Shown here piece by piece: positions 1-6,332 of a DNA stretch of 7,576 nucleotides. The stretch is from an uncultured Streptococcus sp. (GTDB lineage Bacteria > Bacillota > Bacilli > Lactobacillales > Aerococcaceae). The notes under the pieces were generated by a model. It saw only the letters and a program-made list of their open reading frames with translations, was not told the origin of the DNA and ran no database searches. A program made the translations under genes and the position numbers. The first letter of the stretch is position 1. Every line of letters starts with the position of its first letter. The DNA lies in assembly GCA_916049935.1 (NCBI GenBank), contig CAJZJI010000030.1:1-7576 (forward strand). Direction: 5' to 3'.

Positions 1-897
1 TAATTGGTCAACGCTGATTTGAACAATCTTACCACCTGTTTTTTCTTCAGGAACTTCGATTGAGTCTGTTACGACTACTTCTTTAATCACTGAGTCATTA
101 ATACGTTCTAATGCTGGCCCAGATAATACAGCGTGCGTACAGCAAGCGTACACTTCTAGCGCACCTGCATCTTTAATCGCTTGTGCAGCAAGAGTGATTG
201 TTCCAGCTGTATCAATCATATCGTCGATTAATACGGCAACTTTTCCTTTTACTTCACCGATGATGTTCATGACTTCTGCCACGTTTGCTTTTGGACGACG
301 TTTATCAACAATCGCGATAGGCGCGTGTAAGAACTCAGCCATTTTACGAGCACGAGTTACCCCACCGTGGTCAGGAGATACAACAACGATATCTTTATCT
401 TTGAAGTTGTTTTCTAAGAAGTGGTTCGCAAGAAGTGGAGCTCCTAATAAGTGATCCACTGGAATGTCGAAGAACCCTTGAATTTGGGCAGCGTGTAAAT
501 CGAGTGTTAACACACGGTCTGCACCTGCTTGAGTAATCATGTTTGCAACTAATTTTGCTGTGATTGGTTCACGAGATTGTGCTTTACGGTCTTGACGAGC
601 GTATCCATAGTAAGGAATAACAATGTTAATTGTTTTTGCACTCGCACGGCGTAATGCGTCCACCATGATTAATAACTCCATTAAGTTATCATTTACTGGA
701 TAAGAAGTTGATTGAACGATATACACATGGCAACCACGTACACTTTCATCGATATTGATTTTAATCTCACCATCGCTGAACTGAGTGACAGATACTTGAC
801 CAAGTTCTAAACCAATTTCCTCTGCAATTTTTGCAGCCAAAGGACGATTTGAGCTTAAAGCGAATATTTTTAAATTAGGATCGGAATAATGTTCCAC
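1..897 (-). CDS. prs: Ribose-phosphate pyrophosphokinase (PRPP synthetase), C-terminus cut off by window edge
   Basis: This enzyme transfers pyrophosphate from ATP to ribose 5-phosphate and makes cytosolic PRPP for purine, pyrimidine, NAD, histidine and tryptophan synthesis. I translated 299 residues with no stop; the family is usually about 315-325 residues, so only about 20-25 C-terminal residues are missing. Visible motifs are FSDGEI at 40-45 (N-terminal ATP/active-site region), the [11 protein letters not shown] segment at 133-143 with the conserved His135, the flexible catalytic loop DKRRPK at 198-203 with Lys199, and the PRPP loop [12 protein letters not shown] at 222-233. The start is a GTG, chosen because GGGGG (906-910) lies 8 bases upstream and no in-frame ATG fits; an ATT directly before it is a less likely start. 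The gene lies 92 bases after glmU on the same strand, an arrangement common in Bacilli. Function is very secure, the start codon fairly so. Confidence 0.96.
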   Translation of the reverse strand, partial: MEHYSDPNLKIFALSSNRPLAAKIAEEIGLELGQVSVTQFSDGEIKINIDESVRGCHVYIVQSTSYPVNDNLMELLIMVDALRRASAKTINIVIPYYGYARQDRKAQSREPITAKLVANMITQAGADRVLTLDLHAAQIQGFFDIPVDHLLGAPLLANHFLENNFKDKDIVVVSPDHGGVTRARKMAEFLHAPIAIVDKRRPKANVAEVMNIIGEVKGKVAVLIDDMIDTAGTITLAAQAIKDAGALEVYACCTHAVLSGPALERINDSVIKEVVVTDSIEVPEEKTGGKIVQISVDQL

Positions 898-930
898 AAT
901 GATAACCCCCGAAGTTTATTTTATAGTACT

Positions 931-959
931 ATCATACCGTGTTTTGTTTAAATTTTGAA
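931..959 (-). promoter_or_regulatory. Possible sigma-A promoter for prs
   Basis: On the minus strand TTCAAA (959-954, 4/6 to TTGACA) is followed after 17 bases by TATGAT (936-931, 5/6 to TATAAT). Transcription would start near 924 and give a leader of about 27 bases carrying the GGGGG ribosome binding site. It would let prs be expressed independently of glmU. The -35 is weak and the region is AT-rich, so this is a tentative call. Confidence 0.4.
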
Positions 960-967
960 TATTTTTG

Positions 968-993
968 CTAAAAATTTTTGGAAAAATTTTTAG
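968..993. repeat. AT-only 12-bp perfect inverted repeat overlapping the glmU stop codon
   Basis: CTAAAAATTTTT (968-979) and AAAAATTTTTAG (982-993) are perfect inverted repeats separated by GG. The right arm contains the glmU TAA (992-990). On the minus strand the hairpin would sit between glmU and prs. It has almost no GC and no separate uridine tract, so it is a poor classical terminator. It could weakly attenuate read-through or stabilise the glmU 3' end. The dyad is certain; its function is unknown. Confidence 0.5.
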
Positions 994-2369
994 TCTTTTT
1001 GAGCAGATGGTAATTTTGAAGCATAATCTTCTTTATTTACTTGACGACTGCGCGCAATCGCAAGTGCTCCAGCTGGAACATCTTCGGTAATGGTTGACCC
1101 AGCAGCGATAAATACATCATCACCCACTGTAACTGGAGCAACGATGTTCGCATTACATCCGATAAATACATGGCTACCGATTGTCGCACGGTGTTTATTT
1201 TTACCATCGTAGTTTACAAACACAGTTCCACAACCAACGTTAATATCTTCGCCAAGGTCCGCGTCGCCAATGTATGTTAGGTGACCTACTTTAGTATCAG
1301 CCCCAAGTGTTGAGTTCTTCACTTCTACAAAGTTTCCTACGTGAACACGTTCGCCTAATACAGCATTTGGACGCAAGTGTGCAAATGGACCTGCATTACT
1401 GTCTAGTTTCATATGAGATTCTTCAATGTTCGCTGCTACAAGACGAACGCCGTCTTCTAACACGCTATCACGAACCACGCTATGTGCTCCAATGAAGCAG
1501 TTTGAACCGATGACTGTTTTACCTTTTAACATAACACCTGGTTCAATCACAGTGTCCGCACCGATTTGAACAGTCGATTCAATATAAGTTGCTTCTGGGT
1601 CGATTAAAGTAACCCCGTTACGCATATGTTCTTCATTGATACGGTTACGCATGTATTTCTCAGCTTTTGAAAGAGCTACACGGTCGTTCACGCCCATTCC
1701 TTCATCGAAATCTTTCATTGGGTAAGCAGAAACCACTTCTCCACGTTTCTTCAAGATTTCTAATATGTCTGGTAAGTAGTACTCGCCTTGAGCGTTGTCG
1801 TTACCAACTTCGTGTAACGCGCTGAAAAGAGCTACGTTATCGAAGCAGTAAGTACCCGTGTTGATTTCTTTTACTTGTTGTTCTTCAGGAGTTGCGTCTT
1901 TTTGTTCCACGTTTTTTAGAACAGAACCGTCAGCATCGCGAATCACACGGCCGTATCCTGTTGGGTCTGTTGCAATCGCAGTCAGAATCGTTGCTTTTGC
2001 GCCTGTACGTTCATGCTCTTCCATTAATGCAGAAAGTGTTTCGCTTGTTAACAATGGAGTATCTCCACAAATCACAATTGTTGTTCCTTCTTTTCCTTGT
2101 AAGAGAGATTCTGCTTGTAACACAGCATGTCCTGTTCCTAATTGTTCTTCTTGTACGGCATAAGAAACACGATCTCCAAGATGGTTTTGTACCATTTCAG
2201 CACCATGTCCGACGATAGCTACGATTTCAGTAGCTCCTGTTTTTTCAACTTGGTCGACAACATGCTCTACCATTGGTTTCCCGCAAACTGGATGCATCAC
2301 TTTGTAAAGGGCAGATTTCATACGAGTCCCTTTACCGGCTGCTAAAATAATTCCGAATTTTTGTTTCAT
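990..2369 (-). CDS. glmU: Bifunctional GlmU: GlcN-1-P acetyltransferase / GlcNAc-1-P uridyltransferase
   Basis: GlmU catalyses the last two steps to UDP-N-acetylglucosamine in the cytosol: acetylation of glucosamine 1-phosphate by acetyl-CoA, then uridylation by UTP. The product feeds peptidoglycan and teichoic acid synthesis. At 459 residues it is full length. The N-terminal pyrophosphorylase domain shows LAAGKGTRM (9-17), Lys23, Gln73, GTGHA (78-82) and GDTPLL (102-107). The C-terminal left-handed beta-helix of hexapeptide repeats begins around residue 255, carries [10 protein letters not shown] with His363 (the position of the E. coli catalytic base) and FVNYDGK (384-390). The familiar LPK of the signature is LYK here, a variant I recall from other lactic acid bacteria. 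The ATG is supported by AAGGAG (2381-2376) six bases upstream. prs follows on the same strand. Confidence 0.97.
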   Translation of the reverse strand: MKQKFGIILAAGKGTRMKSALYKVMHPVCGKPMVEHVVDQVEKTGATEIVAIVGHGAEMVQNHLGDRVSYAVQEEQLGTGHAVLQAESLLQGKEGTTIVICGDTPLLTSETLSALMEEHERTGAKATILTAIATDPTGYGRVIRDADGSVLKNVEQKDATPEEQQVKEINTGTYCFDNVALFSALHEVGNDNAQGEYYLPDILEILKKRGEVVSAYPMKDFDEGMGVNDRVALSKAEKYMRNRINEEHMRNGVTLIDPEATYIESTVQIGADTVIEPGVMLKGKTVIGSNCFIGAHSVVRDSVLEDGVRLVAANIEESHMKLDSNAGPFAHLRPNAVLGERVHVGNFVEVKNSTLGADTKVGHLTYIGDADLGEDINVGCGTVFVNYDGKNKHRATIGSHVFIGCNANIVAPVTVGDDVFIAAGSTITEDVPAGALAIARSRQVNKEDYASKLPSAQKD

Positions 2370-2406
2370 AATAAGCTCCTTGCTCTTTGAATTTCTACCC
2401 TCTAAT

Positions 2407-2433
2407 AGTATAGTAGAATGTTGTTTTTTTCAA
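2407..2433 (-). promoter_or_regulatory. Probable promoter for glmU(-prs)
   Basis: On the minus strand TTGAAA (2433-2428) and TATACT (2412-2407, 5/6 to TATAAT) are separated by 15 bases, shorter than the ideal 17. The pair lies just downstream of the mleP terminator and about 40 bases before the glmU ATG. A promoter is needed here because the preceding operon appears to be terminated; the exact hexamers are less sure. Confidence 0.45.
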
Positions 2434-2466
2434 GAAAACTCTGAATACAAAGAATCCTTTGCCCAT

Positions 2467-2501
2467 AAAAAAAGGGTCCCAGCATGTTAGCCGGGAAACC
2501 C
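2467..2501 (-). terminator. Intrinsic terminator of the mleS-mleP operon
   Basis: It begins two bases after the mleP stop codon. The minus-strand RNA has a 5' arm at 2501-2490 and a 3' arm GCTGGGACCC at 2483-2474. These give about 10 pairs with one G-U and a two-uridine bulge, closed by the 6-base loop TAACAT. Seven uridines follow at once (2473-2467). No T tract follows on the plus strand, so it acts in the direction of mleP only. Confidence 0.88.
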
Positions 2502-2503
2502 AG

Positions 2504-3448
2504 TTATCCAATAATGGTTTGAAGAATTGGGATGACAATAACGAATAGCACTGTACTTAAAGTCACGATATTCGTTGCGAATTCGACATCTCCATCCCCT
2601 TGGTTTGCTAAGATTGGCAATACCGCTAAGGCCGGTGTAGCAGACTGAATCATAAAGGTTTGATATTCTGCTGTTACCATACCCGGCGCCATTAATTTCA
2701 AGACTAGAAACATTAATACGGGCGCAACAATAAATCGACCTATTAGCGCTACAATACTATCCTTATCAAATCGAATCGTTTTAATTCCTGCTTTAGCTAA
2801 CACGATTCCAATATATACGAGTGAAAGCGGGGTTGTTAACCCTCCGATATATCCCAATGTACTAGACACAAAACTTGGGAGTGGAATATTGATTACTAAA
2901 AATACTACAGAAACAATAAACCCAAGTAAGGGAGCTGGAAGTAATCTCTTCCAATCAAAATGCGATTCTTGTTTTTTCTTTCCATCTTTACTATCACTTG
3001 TCATTAAAAAGACACCTAATGTCCAAGTGGAAATTGTATTCGTAATATAGTAAATCAAGAAATATGCCAAGGCATCATCCCCAAAAAGTGCGATATTTAG
3101 AGGTAACCCAATAAAAATCGTGTTTGCATTCACGAATGTATTAATGACAGTCCCTCTTCGCCCTGGAGCCACTTTAAAGGCTTTGACACTTAAGAAGGCA
3201 ACTATATATCCAAGTGCAAAAGCTATAAACGTATAGATGAGTCCTCCAGACAAGCTAATCAATTTTTCTAGTGTTAAATATTTTAACACAGAAACAAAAA
3301 TCGATACGGGCATTGCTACATTCATAATGAGTTTAGATAAATCATTGCCAAAATCATTATGAAATAAGCCTTTTACTTGTAAGAAGTATCCAAGCACAAT
3401 TAGTGCAATAATTGGAACAATGGACTCAAGAGATGTTAAAAATAACAT
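2504..3448 (-). CDS. mleP: Malate permease, AEC (auxin efflux carrier) family
   Basis: This is a hydrophobic membrane protein of 314 residues from the chosen start. It has a run of about eight to ten predicted membrane segments, beginning with IVPIIALIVLGYFL near the N-terminus, and a charged cytoplasmic-type stretch (SDSKDGKKKQESHFDW) in the middle, the usual AEC layout. AEC proteins include the MleP malate carriers of Lactococcus and Oenococcus. The place directly behind mleS gives the substrate: L-malate uptake, possibly in exchange for lactate. The first ATG (3454) is only 2 bases from AGGAGG (3462-3457), while the ATG at 3448 is 8 bases away, so I prefer 3448; the longer form would be 316 residues. 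The ribosome binding site overlaps the mleS stop codon, which implies co-transcription. Family call is firm; substrate rests on context. Confidence 0.88.
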   Translation of the reverse strand: MLFLTSLESIVPIIALIVLGYFLQVKGLFHNDFGNDLSKLIMNVAMPVSIFVSVLKYLTLEKLISLSGGLIYTFIAFALGYIVAFLSVKAFKVAPGRRGTVINTFVNANTIFIGLPLNIALFGDDALAYFLIYYITNTISTWTLGVFLMTSDSKDGKKKQESHFDWKRLLPAPLLGFIVSVVFLVINIPLPSFVSSTLGYIGGLTTPLSLVYIGIVLAKAGIKTIRFDKDSIVALIGRFIVAPVLMFLVLKLMAPGMVTAEYQTFMIQSATPALAVLPILANQGDGDVEFATNIVTLSTVLFVIVIPILQTIIG

Positions 3449-3456
3449 CAACATCG

Positions 3457-3462
3457 CCTCCT
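3457..3462 (-). promoter_or_regulatory. mleP ribosome binding site overlapping the mleS stop codon
   Basis: AGGAGG uses the last two bases of the mleS TAG stop. Spacing is 2 bases to the ATG at 3454 and 8 bases to the ATG at 3448, which favours the second. Confidence 0.8.
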
Positions 3463-5083
3463 AATATTTTGGTGTCCATCTAAATTCACGAACTGCTTTT
3501 TCCATATCTTGTTCAGCAGCGCGTGCTAAGCCTTGTTCCTGTGCTTTTTTAGCTACAGCTGTTGCCACTTTCAATGATACTTCATTGACATATTTGAACG
3601 GTGGTAATACAGGTGCCCCTGGTTTTGTAATATCAACAATGCCATTTACAGCATGAGCTGCTGCACCAATCATTTCATCGGTTAATAGACTCGCTTCAGA
3701 AGCCAACATTCCTAATCCAAGACCAGGATAAATCAACGCATTGTTCGCTTGTCCAATGACGTAGTTTACTCCGTTGAACTCAACATCATCTGAAGGGATT
3801 CCTGTTGCAACAAACGCTTTTCCGTTAGACCATTCGATGATGTCTTTTGCTGTTGCTTCTGCTAATTTTGTTGGGTTAGACAATGGGAAGATGACAGGAC
3901 GTTCTGCATTTTCACACATCGCTTCTACAACTTCTTTTGTAAATGTATTCGGTTGAGTTGAAGTTCCCACTAAGATGGTTGGTTTTACAGTTTTCACTAC
4001 TTCTAATAAATCTGTTAATTTATCTGCATTAGCAAAATCGCTACGTTTTTTCGCAAATGGTCGTTGTTCAGGTGTTAAATCATCCATATCATCGAATAAC
4101 AATCCTTGTTTATCCACCATGAAGAAACGTTTATAGGCTTCTTCTTCGCTTAGACCGTCGACAACCATTTCACGAAGGACACGAGAAGCAATCCCTGCCC
4201 CTGCAGTTCCCCCACCGTAGCATAAGTACACTTGATCTGTTAATTTTTCACCAGCGATATCCATTGAGGCAAACACCCCACCAAGAGTTACAATTCCTGT
4301 TCCTTGGATATCATCATTGAAGGTTGGAATTTGAGTTTTGTATTTGTTTAAAATATTGGCCGCGTTGCCACGTCCGAAGTCTTCCCAGTGTAAGTATAAT
4401 TTAGGGAAAAGACGTTCTGCCGTTTCAACAAATTGGTCGATAAATGCATAGTAACGGTCCCCACGAACACGTTCATGACGGTTTCCTAAATAGTTAGGAT
4501 CATCTAATAGACTTTGACGGTTTGTACCAGCATCAATCACTAAAGGCAGAACACTTGCTGGATCGATTCCAGCCGCTCCTGTGTACACCATTAATTTCCC
4601 TACAGAAATATCTACACCGTTTGTACCCCAGTCACCAATTCCAAGAATTCCTTCCGCATCGGTTACGACGATTAAACGAATCTCACGGTCTCCTGCAGCG
4701 TTTTTTAATGTTGTTTCAATGTTTTCTGGGTGATTGATATCTAAGTAAGCCGCATATTGAGGATCCACAAAAAGTTCGCTGTAGTTTTCGATCGTATCCG
4801 CAATCGTTGGATCATACACGATTGGGTTGAATTCTTCTAAATGTTGTGAGAATAAGTAATAAAATAACGTACGATTTGTATTGAAGATTTCCATCAAGAA
4901 AAGACGTTTTTCAAGGTCACTACCTTTTTGGTGCATATGCGCATATGTTTGCGCTGCTTGTTCTTCTAACGTTTGAACGTAAGGTGGTAATAATCCTACC
5001 AATCCTAATTCTTGACGTTCTTCTTGTGTAAATGCTGTCCCTTTATTTTTAAAAGGATCATTTAAAATTTGGTGTCCACGCAT
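3461..5083 (-). CDS. mleS: Malolactic enzyme (NAD- and Mn-dependent malate to lactate + CO2)
   Basis: This cytosolic enzyme decarboxylates L-malate directly to L-lactate and CO2, consuming a proton and helping acid tolerance and energy conservation. From the chosen ATG it is 540 residues, the length I recall for Lactococcus MleS, and much of the sequence matches that protein from memory. The malic-enzyme fold shows Tyr90 in VYDPTIAD, Lys163 in SVGKLMVY, metal ligands Glu234-Asp235 in WEDFGR and the FNDDIQGT motif (255-262), then the NAD-binding glycines YGGGTAGAG (289-297). Where malic enzymes often carry Arg (GERILG), this protein has AEGILG (143-148). The reading frame is open upstream to an ATG at 5155 (24 extra codons), but that ATG has no ribosome binding site and follows a T tract, whereas the ATG at 5083 has AGGAGG 7 bases upstream. 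mleP follows at once; mleR is divergent. A plain NAD malic enzyme is the alternative, less likely with mleP and mleR beside it. Confidence 0.95.
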   Translation of the reverse strand: MRGHQILNDPFKNKGTAFTQEERQELGLVGLLPPYVQTLEEQAAQTYAHMHQKGSDLEKRLFLMEIFNTNRTLFYYLFSQHLEEFNPIVYDPTIADTIENYSELFVDPQYAAYLDINHPENIETTLKNAAGDREIRLIVVTDAEGILGIGDWGTNGVDISVGKLMVYTGAAGIDPASVLPLVIDAGTNRQSLLDDPNYLGNRHERVRGDRYYAFIDQFVETAERLFPKLYLHWEDFGRGNAANILNKYKTQIPTFNDDIQGTGIVTLGGVFASMDIAGEKLTDQVYLCYGGGTAGAGIASRVLREMVVDGLSEEEAYKRFFMVDKQGLLFDDMDDLTPEQRPFAKKRSDFANADKLTDLLEVVKTVKPTILVGTSTQPNTFTKEVVEAMCENAERPVIFPLSNPTKLAEATAKDIIEWSNGKAFVATGIPSDDVEFNGVNYVIGQANNALIYPGLGLGMLASEASLLTDEMIGAAAHAVNGIVDITKPGAPVLPPFKYVNEVSLKVATAVAKKAQEQGLARAAEQDMEKAVREFRWTPKY

Positions 5084-5090
5084 GGTGATT

Positions 5091-5096
5091 CCTCCT
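5091..5096 (-). promoter_or_regulatory. mleS ribosome binding site that fixes the start
   Basis: A perfect AGGAGG lies 7 bases before the ATG at 5083. The frame stays open for 24 more codons upstream, but the upstream ATG at 5155 is preceded by CCGTTTTTTT with no ribosome binding site. The shorter protein also begins [11 protein letters not shown], like other malolactic enzymes. Confidence 0.88.
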
Positions 5097-5124
5097 ATAA
5101 AATAGTCATCTGCAAAATGGTGTT

Positions 5125-5137
5125 TCAATGCCATTGA
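5125..5137. promoter_or_regulatory. Perfect T-N11-A dyad, candidate LysR-type (MleR) binding site
   Basis: Minus strand TCAATG-G-CATTGA is a perfect 6-bp dyad around one base and fits the LysR-family rule T-N11-A exactly. It lies about 40 bases before the mleS start, downstream of the predicted promoter and of the leader terminator. Activator sites usually sit upstream of the promoter, so it could be a repressor or roadblock site, or chance: a dyad of this quality is expected by chance in roughly one of twenty regions this size. Confidence 0.3.
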
Positions 5138-5155
5138 TGCTTTGTTTAAGAGCAT

Positions 5156-5201
5156 AAAAAAACGGAGACAGAAAAGCTTATCACCAATAAACTCTACCTC
5201 C
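5156..5201 (-). terminator. Intrinsic-terminator hairpin in the mleS leader, candidate attenuator
   Basis: In minus-strand RNA GGAGGUAGA (5201-5193) pairs with UCUGUCUCC (5172-5164) over 9 positions with two G-U pairs. An inner stem, 5192-5187 with 5181-5176, adds six pairs with one more G-U, closed by the loop UGGUG; three uridines bulge between the stems. One G and seven uridines (5162-5156) follow. The three G-U pairs would be A-C mismatches in plus-strand RNA, and there is no T tract on that side, so the structure is built for minus-strand transcription toward mleS. It lies between the predicted mleS promoter and the gene, 73 bases before its ATG. An alternative 5' arm, GGAG-C-ACAG (5215-5207), could pair with the same CUGUCUCC. 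Confidence 0.68.
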
Positions 5202-5218
5202 CCATCCTGTGCTCCCTA

Positions 5219-5247
5219 TTGACATTTTAACGATTCCCTTTTAGCAT
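5219..5247 (+). promoter_or_regulatory. Possible upstream promoter toward mleR
   Basis: A perfect TTGACA (5219-5224) is followed after 17 bases by TAGCAT (5242-5247, 4/6 to TATAAT). Its elements interleave with those of the opposing mleS promoter, so the two could not be occupied together. The weak -10 makes it a secondary candidate. Confidence 0.3.
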
Positions 5248-5253
5248 AGTCAA
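5224..5253 (-). promoter_or_regulatory. Predicted mleS-mleP promoter
   Basis: On the minus strand TTGACT (5253-5248, 5/6) and TAAAAT (5229-5224, 5/6) are separated by 18 bases. Transcription would start near 5217 and give a leader of about 134 bases that begins just before the terminator hairpin. I found no convincing promoter between that hairpin and the gene. Confidence 0.5.
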
Positions 5254-5263
5254 ATAGAGGACG

Positions 5264-5272
5264 TGTTATAAT
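5264..5272 (+). promoter_or_regulatory. Extended -10 promoter of mleR
   Basis: TGTTATAAT is a perfect extended -10 (TGn-TATAAT). No good -35 lies 16-18 bases upstream, as is common with extended -10 promoters. The start would be near 5279, just before the GAGGAG ribosome binding site at 5285-5290. It lies beside the inverted repeat, so autoregulation by MleR is plausible. Confidence 0.65.
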
Positions 5273-5298
5273 TTTTTTAAATATGAGGAGCCTTACTT

Positions 5299-6189
5299 AT
5301 GAAACTTCAACAACTAAAATACTTTAATGCTCTATGCCGTTTAAAATCTTTTTCAAAAGTAGCTTCAACTTTCAAAGTCAGTCAACCTACTGTCAGCTAC
5401 GCCATTAAATCATTAGAAGAAGATCTCGGTGTGCAGCTTTTCCTACGGAGCCAATCTCATACAGATGTGTCTCTTACTAAAGAAGGCGAACTTTTTAAAA
5501 AATATTCGCTCAATGCTCTTCAACAACTGGACATGGGAATAACGGCAGTAAAGAACGCTCATGATGGACGTATTAAAATCGGTCTTACCGCCGCCCTTTC
5601 GCGTTTCTTCGATTTAACAAAACATATTTCATCGCTAGAAGAGATTTTCGGAACTGAAATCGGCTTATTAGAAGATGGCTCTAAAGAAATCACAAAGAAA
5701 ATTATTTCAAACAAATTAGATATTGCTTTATTCGGAACGAGTAAAGAAGTTGTTAGTAGCCAACTTGATTTGAAAAAAATCGCAACTTTCCCGTTTAAAT
5801 TAGCCGTTCCGAAAAAACATCCACTATCAAAAGAGTCTCATGTTCATCTCTCGCAATTAGAGCATGAAAAATTTATCCTCTTTAATGAACACTTCATTCA
5901 TAATGAAGTGTTTTGGAAATTTATGAATTCATACGGAATCATCCCAAATATATTGGCTGAAGTTAGCGATCTTCAAGGGTTCGAAAACTTTATCCAACAG
6001 AAAAACACTATCGGCCTTCTCGTCGATTTTTTAAAACTGGACTGTATTCAACTGATTGACCTGGACGAGCCAGAACCTGTCCAATTTTATTTATATTTAG
6101 CCAAACAAAAAAATGGAAAAGTTACAGATGAGGCATTTAATGAGATGGAGTTGTATATTAAAAATCAAATGTACGCTTTAAAAAATTAA
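5299..6189 (+). CDS. mleR: LysR-family transcriptional regulator of the malolactic operon
   Basis: The protein has 296 residues, full length for LysR-type regulators. Its N-terminal winged helix-turn-helix begins MKLQQLKYFNAL, with the helix-turn-helix at about 18-37 (FSKVASTFKVSQPTVSYAIK) and the typical continuation SLEEDLGVQLFLR (38-50). A linker helix follows, and residues from about 90 to 290 form the effector-binding domain, here presumably sensing malate or a related signal. It is divergent from mleS across 215 bases, the usual arrangement of a LysR regulator and its target, and matches MleR of lactic acid bacteria in size and place. GAGGAG lies 8 bases before the ATG. It ends in TAA before a strong terminator. 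Family is certain; the mle role is inferred from position. Confidence 0.92.
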   Translation: MKLQQLKYFNALCRLKSFSKVASTFKVSQPTVSYAIKSLEEDLGVQLFLRSQSHTDVSLTKEGELFKKYSLNALQQLDMGITAVKNAHDGRIKIGLTAALSRFFDLTKHISSLEEIFGTEIGLLEDGSKEITKKIISNKLDIALFGTSKEVVSSQLDLKKIATFPFKLAVPKKHPLSKESHVHLSQLEHEKFILFNEHFIHNEVFWKFMNSYGIIPNILAEVSDLQGFENFIQQKNTIGLLVDFLKLDCIQLIDLDEPEPVQFYLYLAKQKNGKVTDEAFNEMELYIKNQMYALKN

Positions 6190-6255
6190 TTCTAATATGC
6201 TACTTATTCACTTTAAAAGACAATAGATGCGAAAAGGAACCTCTTTTATGAAGCG

Positions 6256-6298
6256 CACCCCAAAAGTTAGACAGAAAATCTAACTTTTGGGGTGTTTT
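6256..6298 (+). terminator. Terminator of mleR with a perfect 16-bp stem; resembles an insertion-sequence end
   Basis: CACCCCAAAAGTTAGA (6256-6271) is perfectly inverted at 6279-6294, with a 7-base loop (CAGAAAA). TTTT and then AT follow, so it should stop plus-strand transcription from mleR. On the minus strand the hairpin is followed by GCGCTTC, with no T tract, so it is a poorer stop for the convergent fic gene. The arm resembles, from memory, the terminal repeats of IS3-family elements in lactic acid bacteria, which suggests descent from a mobile element or MITE. No target-site duplication was seen. Confidence 0.75.
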
Positions 6299-6332
6299 AT
6301 GATGAAATGAAGTTATGAGGAAACGTTTGAAT

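Larger units (their letters stand above)
5216..5257. repeat. Inverted repeat in the mleR-mleS divergent promoter region
   Basis: CTATTGAC (5216-5223) and GTCAAATAG (5249-5257) are inverted repeats with one extra base in the right arm. Their centres are about 33 bases apart, close to three helical turns. Each arm holds a TTGAC that also serves as a predicted -35 box, one for each direction. The symmetry could be an MleR operator or just two -35 boxes facing each other. Confidence 0.4.

Noticed and set aside
194..454. Plus-strand open frame of 86 codons
   Set aside because: It lies wholly inside prs on the other strand, has no ribosome binding site and shows no family resemblance.
1858..2345. 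Several overlapping plus-strand open frames of 67-108 codons
   Set aside because: They are antisense shadows of glmU, with Cys/Ser/Phe-rich low-complexity translations.
4522..4737. Plus-strand open frame of 71 codons
   Set aside because: It is antisense to the conserved core of mleS and has no supporting ribosome binding site.
5097..5124. Second mleS promoter (TTGAAA-18-TATTTT on the minus strand, around 5097-5126)
   Set aside because: Its start point would fall inside the AGGAGG ribosome binding site, leaving no usable leader.
6231..6247. Small hairpin AAAAGG / CCTCTTTT after mleR
   Set aside because: It is short, bulged and weak, and the strong hairpin at 6256-6294 explains termination.
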